Positions 35,340 to 46,857 of a stretch of DNA of 64,000 bases are shown in pieces (the stretch's first letter is position 1; each line of letters opens with the position of its first letter). The stretch comes from Adiantum capillus-veneris. Taxonomy: Eukaryota; Streptophyta; Polypodiopsida; Polypodiales; Pteridaceae. Position numbers and translations under genes: made by a program. Below the pieces are notes generated by a model that was not told the DNA's origin, ran no database searches, and worked only from the letters and a program-made list of their open reading frames with translations. The stretch lies in NCBI GenBank assembly GCA_014529385.2, contig CM043971.1, forward strand, positions 29,775,709 through 29,839,708. Direction: 5' to 3'.

Positions 35340-35700
35340 ACACTCCTCCCGCAAATAACCATCCAGGTCTGGGCCACGAGTTGTTCAACGACTCCCTCAT
35401 CACTCCTCTCGCAAATAACCTAACAAAGGTCCGGGCCATGAGATATAGAGGCCTTTAACAACCAAACACCTCCCAGACTGCAGCCTGCTTCGTTTGGAGG
35501 TGCTGAGAGTAACCACTCCTCAAACTTCTTAATACTCCACCCGTAAATAACCATGCAGGTCCGGGCCATGAGTAACAACAACAATACTCTCCACGTAAAT
35601 AACCACAAGGGTCCAGGCCATGAGTAAAAACTGCACTTTTCAATCATTCAATACTCCCCCCGCAAATAACCACCAGGGTCTGGGCCATGAGTATGAATGA
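35340..35700 (-). repeat. Five imperfect 30-mers inside the non-autonomous element
   Basis: Each repeat reads on the plus strand about CCCGCAAATAACCA..AGG then TCCGGGCCATGAGT (starts near 35349, 35409, 35546, 35598, 35661), separated by unrelated spacers. The core GGTCYGGGCC is nearly self-complementary. Confidence 0.75.
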
Positions 35701-36551
35701 GCAAGCATTCTCAAACATCATTTGTCACTACTCCACCGGGAGTAAAATCACCAATCATTGAAACTAGTATTAAAACCAAAGTCAAACAGTTCAAATCGGC
35801 ACCAAGACAGTTTAGAACAGATACCATCCATTTCAAACAAACTTCCAACAGGATCCCCAAACAAGTTCTCAAACAAAACTCAAACTTAAAAAGCAATCTC
35901 GACATCAGTCGAACTTGAAAAGTCGATTGACTTTCCATCCTGAAACCTGCACCAAAAATTAGGGTTAGGTTCCTTCCATAAGGTCGTAGCCGACCACAAC
36001 ATGGTCCATCAACTCTTGGACAAACAATGTTCCTGTTGCGGAGATGGTAGTCCCAAGCCATAGCAATCACATCGGACCTCCAAGGTCATCAGCTCGTGAA
36101 GAGACATCTACTAAGAGATGTCGAAATTTCAAGTTAAAATCTGCTAGGGTTTCCATGGCAAGCATTTCAGGATACCCCACTCTGCTAGAAGTTGCACCCC
36201 AAAGGAAGATGTCAGAAACCATACAACATTGGGCAAAAATTTTCTTGAAAGCTTGCCAAGTCCTTGGAGTGTGCGGCTTGGTAGCTATAGACATCAACAT
36301 CTGCATGTCACTGCTTTTGAGAAAAACAGTGACTTGAAACAAATCTTGGATCCTTCTCTTGCAAGTGATCTTTTTGGTTTATGCCCTGTAAGACATGAAC
36401 AATGAAAACGGGAGCGCGTCCGATGCTGCGATGTATGAAGGGTGGGACTGGCTAATAAGTCCGGGGTCGGGCCCCGAAGATACTTTAAGTAAAGTTCTAG
36501 TAGCTCTGTTTGCTCTTTTGTAGGACCGGTATGCTTTCAGAAAAGCACATG

Positions 36552-36569
36552 CCTGATGCTCTAATACCA
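36552..36569 (-). promoter_or_regulatory. Primer-binding site of non-autonomous element
   Basis: The minus strand reads TGGTATTAGAGCATCAGG, one mismatch from the TGGTATCAGAGC initiator-Met tRNA site, one base from the 5' LTR. Confidence 0.8.
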
Positions 36570-36570
36570 C

Positions 36571-37113
36571 TATCACAAGACGGGCACCACGTGCCAATAG
36601 AAAAGAACAGACTGAACAGACTTTTAGCACTTCAATAACAACTGAACTGAAAGAGAGAGAGCACAAGTGACACGGAGTGGCAAAATTCCACCCCAGAGGG
36701 TATTGGCCCCAAACCTTGGCGCCCCTTTCGGTATTTCTTTATATTGCATCAACACAGTACAAGCTGGTACTCCAGACTCTGCATCTTCTCCCAGAAGTGT
36801 GTCAAAGAATGAGCCCTAGCCTCATATTTAAAGGCCCTTGGTCTGAAAAGCAGTTACAGTGAAAAGCTTCAAACTCAAAAGCAATTGGCCCAAAAGCTGG
36901 CGCTGAAAATCAGCCAGCATAAATCACGGAAATCTGTACAATTCGGCCATGTCAACAGTCAACGAAAAATCCGGAATTCCGTACAACTGCCACATCAACA
37001 TGTTGGCGGGAATTGCGGCCGTCCGTACAATCTGCTGCTTTTGCTTCTTCACTTAGGGTTTAGGCCCCCTCGGCCGGGTCTTCAGTGACTTGACACGTTA
37101 GCAGTTTGTGACA
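36571..37113 (-). repeat. 5' LTR of small non-autonomous element
   Basis: 543 bp. The minus strand carries a TTTAAATA TATA-like box near 36825-36832. The start is TATCAC instead of TGTCAC, a mutated terminal dinucleotide. Confidence 0.88.
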
Positions 37114-38337
37114 GGGAGAGCTCACTCAGATCTTCAATGAGACTCTACAAACATCTTTCCCGCATAGCCAGCCCACAGCGGGACGACATTCGGGGAGCAT
37201 GCCCCAGAACACTTGGTCTGATAAGCAATGCAAAGAGATGAGAGCTCAGGTACAGAGAGAGGTTGCTATTGAGGTTGATACAGACAGTCATGTATCCTCT
37301 TCTGACGCCTTGTGCAAAGGAAGAAGCGAGCATTCTTGGTCCAGCTTGAGAGAGACATGTACCAGCTCTTCTTGAGCCAGGATTCGGGGGAGGCCTAGAG
37401 ATGCTTCGGGAGCATTCCACACCTGTCGTTATTACCTCTCTGGAGACTTGGGGGTAGTATGCAACCTCACTATACACCATGCCACATCGGGCCCCTTTTC
37501 CTGATCCCCCATAGACATGCTCACCCATTTGTACTTCTTTACCATAGAAGTGGTAAAGAAAGCCATTGACAAACTGAGTACGAGGAGATCACAGGACCAT
37601 GATGGACTAGTAGTAGAGCACTTCATACATGTCAAAGACACGGTCGCAGATCTACTAGCTCTCATGTCTAATAGAGCTACATGTGAGGGATTTCTTGACA
37701 CTTGGAGTATGTCCACGCTCAAGTCTGGTGATCCCAATTTGTAGGAAAACTATCACACTATTATGGTCACTCACTGGCCAAACTCTATGCTTCAATCTTA
37801 GAACATGATTTGAGCAGAGAGAGGGGATACGTGCCCTGGGATAGGCAGGGTTCAAAGGAAATTTTCCACTCTGGATCATATATACACTCTTAAAGCTATT
37901 ATTGAGGGGTGTAGAGCACATGGGAGAAGGATACATTGCAGCTTTGTGGATTTCCACAAAGCCTTTGACACAATACCGAGAACCATATTGATGCATAGAC
38001 TGCAGGCTTTAGGAGTATCCCGTGAGCTGATATGGAGTATTATGGCACTCTATGAGACTGTGGTTGGACGAGTATGGACCTCAGAAGTTTTATCACAGCC
38101 AATTCACTCCAATATAGGGGTGAAACAAGGATGCCACTCTCACTGACCCTCTTTGGATTGTAAATTGACAAGATCTTCGACTACATTGGGATCTCAAGGC
38201 GCAGAGGAGCCCAGTTGGCGAGCACTTGGATATCCCTACTGTATTGTGCTTATAGCAAACTCCCAAGAGGGTATGCACCAGAACCTTGAGGCCTCACACA
38301 CTCTTGTGCTGGATAGTGGTTTGTCAGTGAACCTTGG
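37114..38337 (+). pseudogene. LINE linker and RT palm (piece 2 of 3)
   Basis: Continues the LINE after the LTR insertion. VVKKAIDKLSTRRSQDHDGL is the pre-RT 'ai..l...ka.g.Dgl' block, followed by SFVDFHKAFDTIPRTILMHR (catalytic domain A), SNIGVKQGC (domain B) and LIANSQEGMHQNLEA. The usual YADD block falls in a damaged stretch. The piece is cut at VNLG by the LTR element at 38338. Confidence 0.85.
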
Positions 38338-38907
38338 TGTAGCGCGGATAATGTGTTGTGCTCTCAACAGTGTGGGTGTCCCTTAGTGCAATGTGCGTGA
38401 CAATCTCACTCAAACAAATGGAAACTCTCTCAAACAGAATGAAACACAGGAACAATGGATAACAACAGAGACACAACAGTGGACCAGAACATGTGGACTC
38501 AACTAGCTCAAAGAACCATGTACAGACTCTGGCGTGGCAGCACACTCAGCTCCAGCCCAGGACTCACAGGTACAAATGGGGTGTCGAGGCTCAGATGTGC
38601 AGGGATGGTGAAGCAGTGCTCTATGTAAGACTCGCTCTAGATGACTACGTACAAGATAATCTTGTGAAGCCGATGATGATAATGACCCAACGGCCCATAA
38701 ATGTCAGCCACCTAAGCCAATCTCCAAAGTGAGTGGTGGTGGTGACCTGGCCACGATGTCCACTAGACCACCGTCCGTATCGTGCCACGTGTCACTGCCG
38801 AGCCCAGCCCAAGAGAGTCCGTCCAGTGTGAACCAGACCCAACGGTTCACACCAGACCAACTGTACTAACTGAGTGTCTTGTGAAAGTGACATTGCAGCC
38901 TGCTACA
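38338..38907 (-). repeat. 3' LTR of Gag-protease element
   Basis: 570 bp, nearly identical to 43230-43820 and clearly related to 56283-56849 and 29166-29716. Confidence 0.93.
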
Positions 38908-39264
38908 GATTGCCCGCCACAAGACCACTCACCGTCCCGGTGAGAGGAATACTGAAAAAACTGTGAAAGAAAACCATTAGGTACTGCATCTGTACATCCT
39001 TCATGAAGCAGGTTCTAGGCCCAAAAGTGGAGTTTAAACACACTGCACTGCTAAAAAATAATGTTCTACAGCAAAGAGATAAGCTCAGTTTGATTCTAGT
39101 GCATCATTATTTGCCCTAACCATAGTGATAGTAAAATGACTTGGTCCATGCTTGCAGTTGCAGACGAACTTGCCACATTTTTTGCAACAATACTCTTCTC
39201 GCAGGGAGGGATGACCATAAGCCCGCGTAACACCGCAAATAGGGTTAAGCTATAGGTAGCTCCA

Positions 39265-42200
39265 TCATGATGGCAGAACAGAAATGCCTTCACAGCAACA
39301 GGACGCAACCAAGTGAATGCATCGAGCCATCTTATCATGCAGGTGTTGGGGGAAAAATTTCCTGAGTCTGAGAAGGGTGGGGAAGGCTAGATAGGGGCAA
39401 GGGGTAGGTAGGGGCGAGGTGGGGAGGGAAGGGGAGGGTAGGGTAGGGGCGAGAGGGGGTGGGTAGGGCGAGGGGAAGGGAGGGGGTGGGTAGGGGCGAG
39501 TAGGGTAGGGTAGGGGCGAGGGCAAGAAAGGGTAGGGGCGAGTAGCAAGAAGGGGGTGGGTAGGGGAGGGTAGGGGCGAGTAGGGGGTAGGGTAGGGGCG
39601 AGAGCAAGAAGGGGTGGGTAGGGGCGAGTAGGGGTAGGGTAGGGGCGAGTAGGGGAGGGTAGGGGCGAGAGAGTGTGAGGGGGAGGGTAGGGGCGAGAGC
39701 AAGAAGGGGTGGGTAGGGGCGAGTAGGGGAGGGTAGGGGCGAGAGAGTGTGAGGGGGAGGGTAGGGGCGAGAGCAAGAAGGGGTGGGTAGGGGCGAGTAG
39801 GGGGTAGGGAAGGGGCGAGTAGGGGAGGGTAGGGGCGAGAGAGTGTGAGGGGGAGGGTAGGGGCGAGAGAAAGAAGGGGTGGGTAGGGGCAAGATTGTGT
39901 CAGACCATTTTGAAAGTGCAGGTTGAGGACAGAGCCAACTATTCTCAGCAAGACGACTATCAGGAGCAAGGAATTCATCAAGCAGGACCTGTTCTGTGAA
40001 GGGATTTGGCTAGACACAGAGGTTAGCTTCGTTCTGGTTGGAGAAGCAGACACCAATGGGGCTGATGTTTGATGGGGGCTGAACTCTTTTTTAGGGGATT
40101 TCTTCCCGTTTCTATGATTCTTCATAGGCTCACCAAATTCAAAGGCTTCCACCAAGGGCACATCAGGAGTAGCTTCTATGACCTTCGACCTTTGAGCTGG
40201 CTCAGGTGGCTCATTGGAAGAGGGTGTACCTTCAGTCAAAGAGTGAATCGAAACTCCAAAACAGGGCATAGATTTGGTAGCATCCAACCACTCCAACAGA
40301 TCCTCATCTGACCCGTCAGGTGGAGTAGGCTGTTCCAATTCGAGGCTGGTTGCTAAGGACAAAGAACTATGTTGCACCACGGGATCCATACCACCTTCTA
40401 AGAGAATGGGTTGCATCGAGGAGCCAGAATTATGTATCCACATTGCATCATTTCCCCAATCATGGAGTGCTTTAGTGTGTCGCAGCCATGGTCTTCCAAT
40501 AAGCAAGGGAAATCCGCCCTCAACCTGGGGAAGACGAACCACCACAAAATCCAAGCTAAAAGTAAAGTCTTGTACCTGCAGAGGCACATTATCCACTATG
40601 CCCACTGGGTAGACTGTCCGCTGGTCGGCCAATGTAACTGTGAAGGGAGTAGGGCGAGTAGGCTGTAGACCTAGAGCTAACATAGTGAACTCGGGCATCA
40701 GGTTGATGCCAGATCCACCATCCACTATCACTCCTGAGAATTGCCGACCTAAAACGGACACTGTCAGGCGAGGGCTTCTATAATCAGTGAGTGGAGCAGC
40801 AGGATTGGATATCATATAGGACTCTGACTGTCGCACTGGGAGGTGCCCGCCACTAGGACCTGCTCCAGGGTAAAGTGACTGAATAACTGCAAGGGTGTCA
40901 CTTCTGAAACTCGCATCTAGTCGAAGCATGTCATACAATGACACTTGGTGAAAGGTATTCTTTAATATAGTCTCTGCTGTAGGTTTTTCTCTTGGGATCA
41001 GTGTCTTCTCAGTTTCCTTGATCTTTTGTAAGTCAGCAACTGCTTCTAAGAAAGCCCCATCAATATCGGAGAGCATAGTAAAAGATCCTTTCTTAGCACT
41101 AGGGGATGGCATGTCAGCTGCTGGAGGAGGTGTAGGCATTGGGGAGGAAAGGGCTGTACCTGCTGGAAGATTGAGGCCGAGGGCTGCCCTCTGAGCTTGT
41201 GTGAGGACACGAGCTGGCTCCTCTACCAGCTGCAACTTGTCTTGAGAGGCAATCATATGGGCAGAAAGTGGTGGCTTGGGGTTGGTACTAACTGCTATCA
41301 AATTGATCTTGGGAAAGGTGAATTCAGGTTGGCTCTGACTTGGGCTCGCAGAGGTAGAGGCGTGTTGTTTTGGACAATCCTTAGTGTAGTGATCCTGAGC
41401 CTCAGGGCAAAGTTGGCACGGAGAAGAGCCTTCTGGCAGAGGGCATTTGCTTTGATAATGCCCATATTCTCCGCATCTGTAGCAGAGTATGGACCGATTG
41501 GGAGGAGGAAACGGGGGACGAGGTGGTTGCTGCATGGAGTTGGAGGTTGAAGTGTAGAAGCTCTGAGGGGTTGAGGTGGCATTAGCATTATAAAAACTTT
41601 GAGTCGGGAAAGTACTTGACATACCTTGGATAGCAGGGTTATTGAGCAAAGGTGGCATGTAGTTGGGATGGCCGTAGTGGGAAACCATGTTGGATGATGG
41701 TGCTAACCCTTGTTGGAGAGAAGGACCAAGACTTTGCTGTATTTTGTGCAATCCCTTTAGGTAGTAACAATCCTTGTCCTCATGTCCAGATTTTTCACAG
41801 AAGTGGCAGTAAACCCGAAGGGGGCATTCCTGCGGAGGGTGCCCTGGAGAGCGGCATGAGCTACACCAAACCGTAGCCATAGTCTCTTGCTGACACTTGA
41901 GCTCTTCTAGCTCGCGCTTAATCTGTTCCAATGCCTCATGATTTGGAGGCTTCTCTTGTCTAAGAGAGAAGGACCTCTCCTCTTGAAGAGCTCGCTGTAA
42001 CTTTAGGGCTTCCAGTTCCCTGCGTAAAGAAGTTAAAGGATCAGCAGGACTACCTTCCGAGAACACAGAGGGAGTATCTATGTGAGGAGAGTTGTTGAAC
42101 AGCTTCCTAGTCCCCTCTATCCTAGTAGCAGCTGCAATGAACTCCTCGAGAGTGGCGTCGGGTCGGAGACTCTCTCGGAGTTTTTGTTGAGAAGTTTTGG

Positions 42201-42862
42201 GAAGCGCCTTCTCCACCCACTTTTTAACCATGAATTCACCGGGTTGTTGGGGGAGCTTGGCCACCAGCGACTTAGTTTTAGTCATAAGCTATGCAAAAGT
42301 CTCCTCAGGCTTGAGCACCATGTTGGCCAACTCATCCAACACCTTCTCCTGGTAGTCACCCGGCCTAAAAGCTGCACAGAACTGCTGTCTTAAGGTTGCC
42401 CAAGTTGCAAAATGGTTCTCTGCAAATTGACTGTACCATTTATCTGCTAGGCCATCAAGGGTAGATGGAAATAGTACCAAATAAGCGTCTTCTCTCTTCA
42501 GACCACGTCCCCTACAGAGAGATACAAATCTTCTTGCATGGTCGTCAGCATCTTCTGAAGAAAGCCCTTTGAAGGTAGGGAACTTGATGTTTACCTTGGC
42601 CAAAACACTAGCTAGTGGCTCCATGATTCCTTGCTGAGCCTGTTGCTCTATAGCTTGCTGTATCAGAATAGGAGAGCTTTACTGGAGAAGGTGATCGGGA
42701 AGATGGGGAACCTGATGAAGAAATGGTTGATGTGGTATGTGGAGGTATAGGTGATGAGGTTGAAGGATTTCTACAAGGTGTCAAAGGTCGTCTTTTGTGA
42801 TAGTACTTCCGAGGGCTCAGTAGTGCGCTTTGACGCTCCAAAGACCTCCTTGTATGTGTCAT
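39265..42862 (-). pseudogene. Gag-protease ORF of non-autonomous LTR element
   Basis: Nearly intact. The N-terminal frame 42862-42608 is joined by a frameshift near 42670 to 42624-42289, then one in-frame TAG near 42287 separates it from the 1006-residue frame 42285-39265. Gag core: FPTFKGLSSEDADDHARRFV, DGLADKWYSQFAENHFATW. Zinc knuckles: CSSCRSPGHPPQECPLRVYC and CYRCGEYGHYQSKCP. Retropepsin: FSGVIVDGGSGINLMPEF, with D-G-G where D-S/T-G is usual, as in many plant gypsy proteases. After the protease it runs in frame into about 180 residues of Pro-Tyr-Pro-Leu-rich tandem repeats. RT motifs never appear. The second copy at 57124 lacks the TAG, so the damage is specific to this copy. Confidence 0.85.
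39345..39895. repeat. GGGTAGGGGCGAG tandem array
   Basis: The plus strand is an irregular array of GGGTAGGGGCGAG, GGGGAGGGTAGGGG and GAGAGTGTGAGGGGGAGG units. It forms the 3' part of the element's ORF on the minus strand, where several frames stay open because of composition. Dense G-runs predict G-quadruplex formation. Confidence 0.9.
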
Positions 42863-43229
42863 GCAGTAACTGCCAACCCCACCAAGCTTTGGGCAAGAAG
42901 ACCTTCACTTGGGCAAGACAACCTTCACTTGGCTGAACATTGGTCTAGACTCTACTAGACCAGGGCGAGTGACTAGACCACCTGGCTTGGACCAGGACGA
43001 GGAGGGACTAGACCAGGGACGAGAAGGACTAGACCGGGACGAGGACTGGGTGGACCCGGGCGAGAGAGGACCAGACCAACAAGACGAGAGACTAGACCAG
43101 CTAGATTAAGCTGTCAAGGGTGAAACTGGACCAAACCAACAGGCTGCACAGGCGAAGCGAAGAAACCAGCTACTCAACAGAGTGAGACTTCAGTTGAGGT
43201 CCCACCGTGATTGCCAAAATGAGAGCACC

Positions 43230-43820
43230 TGTAGCGCGGATAATGTGTCGTGCTCTCAACAGTGTGGGTGCCCCTCAGTGCAATGTGCGTGACAATCTCA
43301 CTCAAACAAATGGAAACTCTCTCAAACAGAATGAAACACAGGAACAATGGATAACAACAGAGACACAACAGTGGACCAGAACATGTGGACTCCACTAGCT
43401 CAAAGAACCATGTACAGACTCTGGCGTGGCAGCACACTCAGCTCCAGCCCAGGACTCACAGGTACAAATGGGGTGTCGAGGCTTAGATGTGCAGGGATGG
43501 TGAAGCAGTGCTCTGTGTAAGACTCGCTCTAGATGACTACGTACAAGATAATCCTGTGAAGCCGATGATGATAATGACCCAACGGCCCATAAATGTCAGC
43601 CACCTAAGCCAATCTCCAAAGTGAGTGGTGGTGGTGACCTGGCCACGATGTCCACTAGACCACCGTCCGTATCGTGCCACGTGTCACTGCCGAGCCCAGC
43701 CCAAGAGAGTCCGTCCAGTGTGAACCAGACCCGACGGTTCACACCAGACCAACTGTACTTCACACCAGACCAACTGTACTAACTGAGTGTCTTGTGAAAG
43801 TGACACTGTAGCCTGCTACA
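43230..43820 (-). repeat. 5' LTR of Gag-protease element
   Basis: 591 bp. A 21-bp segment (TTCACACCAGACCAACTGTAC) is duplicated at 43738-43779 relative to the 3' LTR. Inside it, the minus strand has TTTTGGCAATCACGGTGGGA near 43202-43221, a likely primer-binding site like the TTTGGCG.. sites of other plant gypsy elements. Confidence 0.92.
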
Positions 43821-45410
43821 CTTGGTAAAACCAAGGCCATGGTGTTCAACACCACAACACAGTGGGTCAGGAGATCAATGCCTACCTTCTTATATGGATA
43901 GGAGACTGTAGAGTATGTAGATTCTTATACCTACCTTGGAGTGGTCTTTAGTGGGCCCGTTTTCTCCTTGAGAAGGGCAGCAGAGGCAAGGCTGACTACA
44001 GGATATGCATTATTGGGAGGACTAGAGAGGATGTGTGCACAAGTGCAATTCCAGGAGCCACAGACCAAGCTATGGCTTTTTGCTACTATGGTCACATCAG
44101 CCATAATGGTGTACAGAAATGGGGCCCCAGCTTAGATCATCACAGTAAATCGAGATGGACATATGAGGGATGGATATCGATGGAGCGACTGTCGATATCC
44201 ATGATCTTTACGATGATTAGGGCTAAAGCCTCAGTCCCGCATGAGATCATCAAAGCAGAGATGGCAGCACCATTGATCGTGCTTGAGGCCTTATCTAGAT
44301 CAGTATCGTTTCTCCACAGTATATGGGCACTGCCCCAAGGTAGAAATGCCCGACTTGCTCTTAAGTCGTCTAGGCAGCTTACCATGGAGGGAGACACACC
44401 ATGCCGGTATGCACAGATGATATCATGCTTCGAGCTTCATAAGTTCAACATAGACAGGCTACCCCCCTTTTAGTACTCTCAAGATGCACCCTCCCTCACC
44501 TTGAACATCGGGAGATTACTAGTCATTAGATAGGACCTCATCCAGCTGGACACTAGGAGGATATGGCTAGAGCCCTCACATGCATTGATGACGAAGATGG
44601 CTTTCTACTGGGAACATTTTCTTCATACTACACATGATGATTTCATAGTACGACCCAGCTACATGGACATACACCTATCACACAGCCTGAGGTGTGCCAT
44701 TGCTCAGATCCACACCAGCTAGAGATAGAGACAGGCAGATACAAGAGAGTACCACCAGAGGAGAGGATTTGACAAACATGCCAGCATGAGCCAGAGACAA
44801 AGGAGCACTACATACGTCGATGTACCGCCTATTATGAGACGCTTCGATTGCATGTACAAAGAGGGCTTTGGACCATTGGCCAGGGTCATCAATTATTTTG
44901 ATCAGAGATATCTGGGGCTGTATCTCTTAGAGATATGCAGAATTAGAGAGACTCTCCTCAGAGGTGGACACCCCACTGAGAGAGGGTCTACACAGAGACA
45001 GATCATGGATTTCTTTAGAGCCCTACTCAGAAACAGCAGGCCGAGAGGAGACACTACCTGCTAGACAAGGGACATCACTTGATAGAGCTGTCCAACTAGG
45101 ACGAGCCAGACACCCCAGGCTACGAGGATCTCACATCATTGGAGATGCATACACACACGGATCAGGATCATCATCGACCAACATCGAGCATGACCTGTCA
45201 AGCTTCTCGGCATGGAGGATATTGACCCCTTACGACAAAGACCAATGCTTGATCTCTTGGTTGTACACCTTGAGCCTCTACCCCCTATTCTCCCACTCCT
45301 CCCGTGCATTGATGTACGGATGTATATGATAGTCGCTAGCTCTCATCTCCCCTGTCCATCATGTTTACTGTATTACCCCTCCCACCTACCCGTCGATGTA
45401 TGACAGACCT
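43821..45410 (+). pseudogene. LINE RT thumb and C-terminal region (piece 3 of 3)
   Basis: Resumes exactly where piece 2 stops: the Leu-Gly codons lie on both sides as the duplicated CTTGG, and the frame continues GKTKAMVFNT-like. Then DSYTYLGVVFSGPVFSLRRA (post-RT block), a long C-terminal region (MISCFELHKFNIDRLPPF; CMYKEGFGPLARVINYFDQR; LYLLEICRIRETLLR), and a noncoding 3' end near 45410. A degraded Cys/His motif region precedes MSQRQRSTTYVDV. Confidence 0.8.
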
Positions 45411-45554
45411 AGATTTTAAATTTTCTGTTCATTTTCCATTTTCATAGCTTTCAAGACAGAGTATCAGATTCTATTAAGATTCATAGGTCATTTTGGCCTT
45501 TTGAGAAAGTTTAATATAACATTTCATTCCATTTCATTTCTCTCTCGCTCAGCA

Positions 45555-45760
45555 GGAGCTTGAGACAGAGGAGTATTACATATGCCGTTGCACAACTTAC
45601 TATGAGGTCCAGAACAATTCAACTGCCTACTGATGGAGGGATTTGGACCTCTCTTTTTTGAATCATGCACTACACTGGTTGAGGAATTTCTACAGCGATA
45701 TGCTGACTTCTTGAGACAATTTTGCAGAAATAGAGGAGCTGATTTTGAATGTAAGCAGGG
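45555..45760 (+). pseudogene. Second LINE C-terminal fragment
   Basis: ELETEEYYICRCTTYYEV matches the Cys/His-containing C-terminal region of the LINE just upstream (a CRCT..YYE-type block). It is followed by short degraded text. A separate diverged copy. Confidence 0.5.
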
Positions 45761-45866
45761 CACTTGCGTGACTTATGCACAAAAACACAGCCAGATTTCA
45801 AAGCAACAACGGACAGGTTGGTAAACCTTGATGATGAATCAAACAAAGCACAAATTCTAGAGGAAG

Positions 45867-46412
45867 GTGCGAGAAAGCATGTTTTCATTGGGATTGTTAA
45901 GAGTGGGGAAGATTTCTAAAACCAAAGATGTACTCATGTATGAGCAAGTGCAGATGGTGATTATGGCTGAATTGAACCTTATGAAGGAGGCAATGAAAAG
46001 AGAGATGTATGTGGCTATGGAAGCTCACAAGAATGATATGTATGCACACACAAGGAATTCCTGTAAAAAGAAATGTGAATTTCGAGCTGAGATGTACGCA
46101 ACATTAAAGGGGAAATGCACGCCATTTGAAAACACAAACTTAAAGAAAGTGGATGATGCACTTGCTACTTTTGCATCTTGGAAGTTGAAAATGCAAAAGG
46201 GCATAAGGGACAAAGATGCCGTGATTGAAGATCTCAATAGAGAACAAGTGTATGTAAGAGAGCTTGATGCAAGTGAGAAAACTCAAAGCAGTACAATGGG
46301 TCTGCATTTACAACAAGAAATAAAAGAGCTAAAGTCACATGTAGAGAACGGATGGAAGATGTGGACCAATGTGATAAAACAACACGAGGAAAATACTACA
46401 TGGACAATGTAA
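45867..46412 (+). CDS. Hypothetical coiled-coil protein fragment
   Basis: A 181-residue frame, Lys/Glu/Met-rich, with likely coiled coils (MVIMAELNLMKEAMKREMYV; LQQEIKELKSHVENGWKMW). No domain or homolog recognised. It sits inside the inferred kinesin intron between LINE and LTR fragments, on the opposite strand to the kinesin gene. It could be a captured exon or retroelement ORF; no splice sites were assigned. Confidence 0.3.
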   Translation: MRESMFSLGLLRVGKISKTKDVLMYEQVQMVIMAELNLMKEAMKREMYVAMEAHKNDMYAHTRNSCKKKCEFRAEMYATLKGKCTPFENTNLKKVDDALATFASWKLKMQKGIRDKDAVIEDLNREQVYVRELDASEKTQSSTMGLHLQQEIKELKSHVENGWKMWTNVIKQHEENTTWTM

Positions 46413-46417
46413 TAGGC

Positions 46418-46857
46418 TTGGGCACTCCAAGCTTGAAATCTATAGCAACACATGTGAGAAGACTGCAAACAGCTGAACTGAACTTGAATAGTGAGAGTCG
46501 ACACGAAGCTACAGAGTTCCGCTGCCAGATGCACTGGCCCCAAAGACTAGTGCCCCTTTCGGTATTTCTTTCTTGTTGATGCTTCACAAGGTACAATGTC
46601 CGAGGGTCCTCTGTCTGTTGCTCCCAAGGTAATATGCCAGAGAAGAGGACCTGGCCCTACTTATGAACGTTTTACATGTGGCCTCTGGCCAAAAGCACCT
46701 CCTGTGAAAAGTACCTCCTGTGAAAAGCTCAAAAACTCTTACCCCAAAAGCTGGAACTCAAGAGGCTATACCTTAAAACAAGGACGTCCATACAGCCATG
46801 CCATCACCTCTCCGCGTTTTTCTGCCAGATCCATATGAAATGCCATGTCAGCACTTC
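46418..46857 (-). repeat. Diverged LTR fragment related to 34345-37113
   Basis: Shares AACAGCTGAACTGAACTTGA, CTGGCCCCAAAGACTAGTGC and CCCCTTTCGGTATTTCTTTC blocks in the same order as the small element's LTRs, but is strongly diverged. Confidence 0.55.

Larger units (their letters stand above)
34345..37113 (-). mobile_element. Small non-autonomous LTR retrotransposon
   Basis: LTRs 34345-34932 and 36571-37113, with TGTCACAA...TTGTGACA ends (first G mutated to A in the second). Target duplication GGGAG lies at 34340-34344 and 37114-37118. The primer-binding site at 36552-36569 and polypurine tract at 34933-34945 set minus-strand orientation. The 1.6-kb interior has no gag or pol motif, so it must be mobilised in trans. 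The LTRs differ by many substitutions and a roughly 45-bp gap, so the insertion is old. Confidence 0.9.
38338..43820 (-). mobile_element. Gag-protease-only LTR retrotransposon, complete
   Basis: LTRs 38338-38907 and 43230-43820 with TGTAGC...GCTACA ends. Target duplication CTTGG lies at 38333-38337 and 43821-43825. The LTRs show about ten substitutions by eye, plus a roughly 21-bp duplication in the right copy, so the insertion is fairly young. The interior on the minus strand encodes gag, two zinc knuckles and an aspartic protease, then a Pro/Leu/Tyr-rich low-complexity tail. Neither RT, RNase H nor integrase is present, so it depends on partner enzymes. A second, broken copy is at 56283-60895. 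Confidence 0.92.

Noticed and set aside
35340-35700. Regularly repeated 30-mers considered as a CRISPR-like array
   Set aside because: Repeats are imperfect, spacers vary widely in length, and the locus is the interior of a eukaryotic LTR element with target duplications.
39335-39892. Additional 185- and 129-residue Pro-rich frames overlapping the Gag-protease ORF
   Set aside because: Compositional open frames in the tandem array, overlapping the in-frame continuation of the protease ORF.
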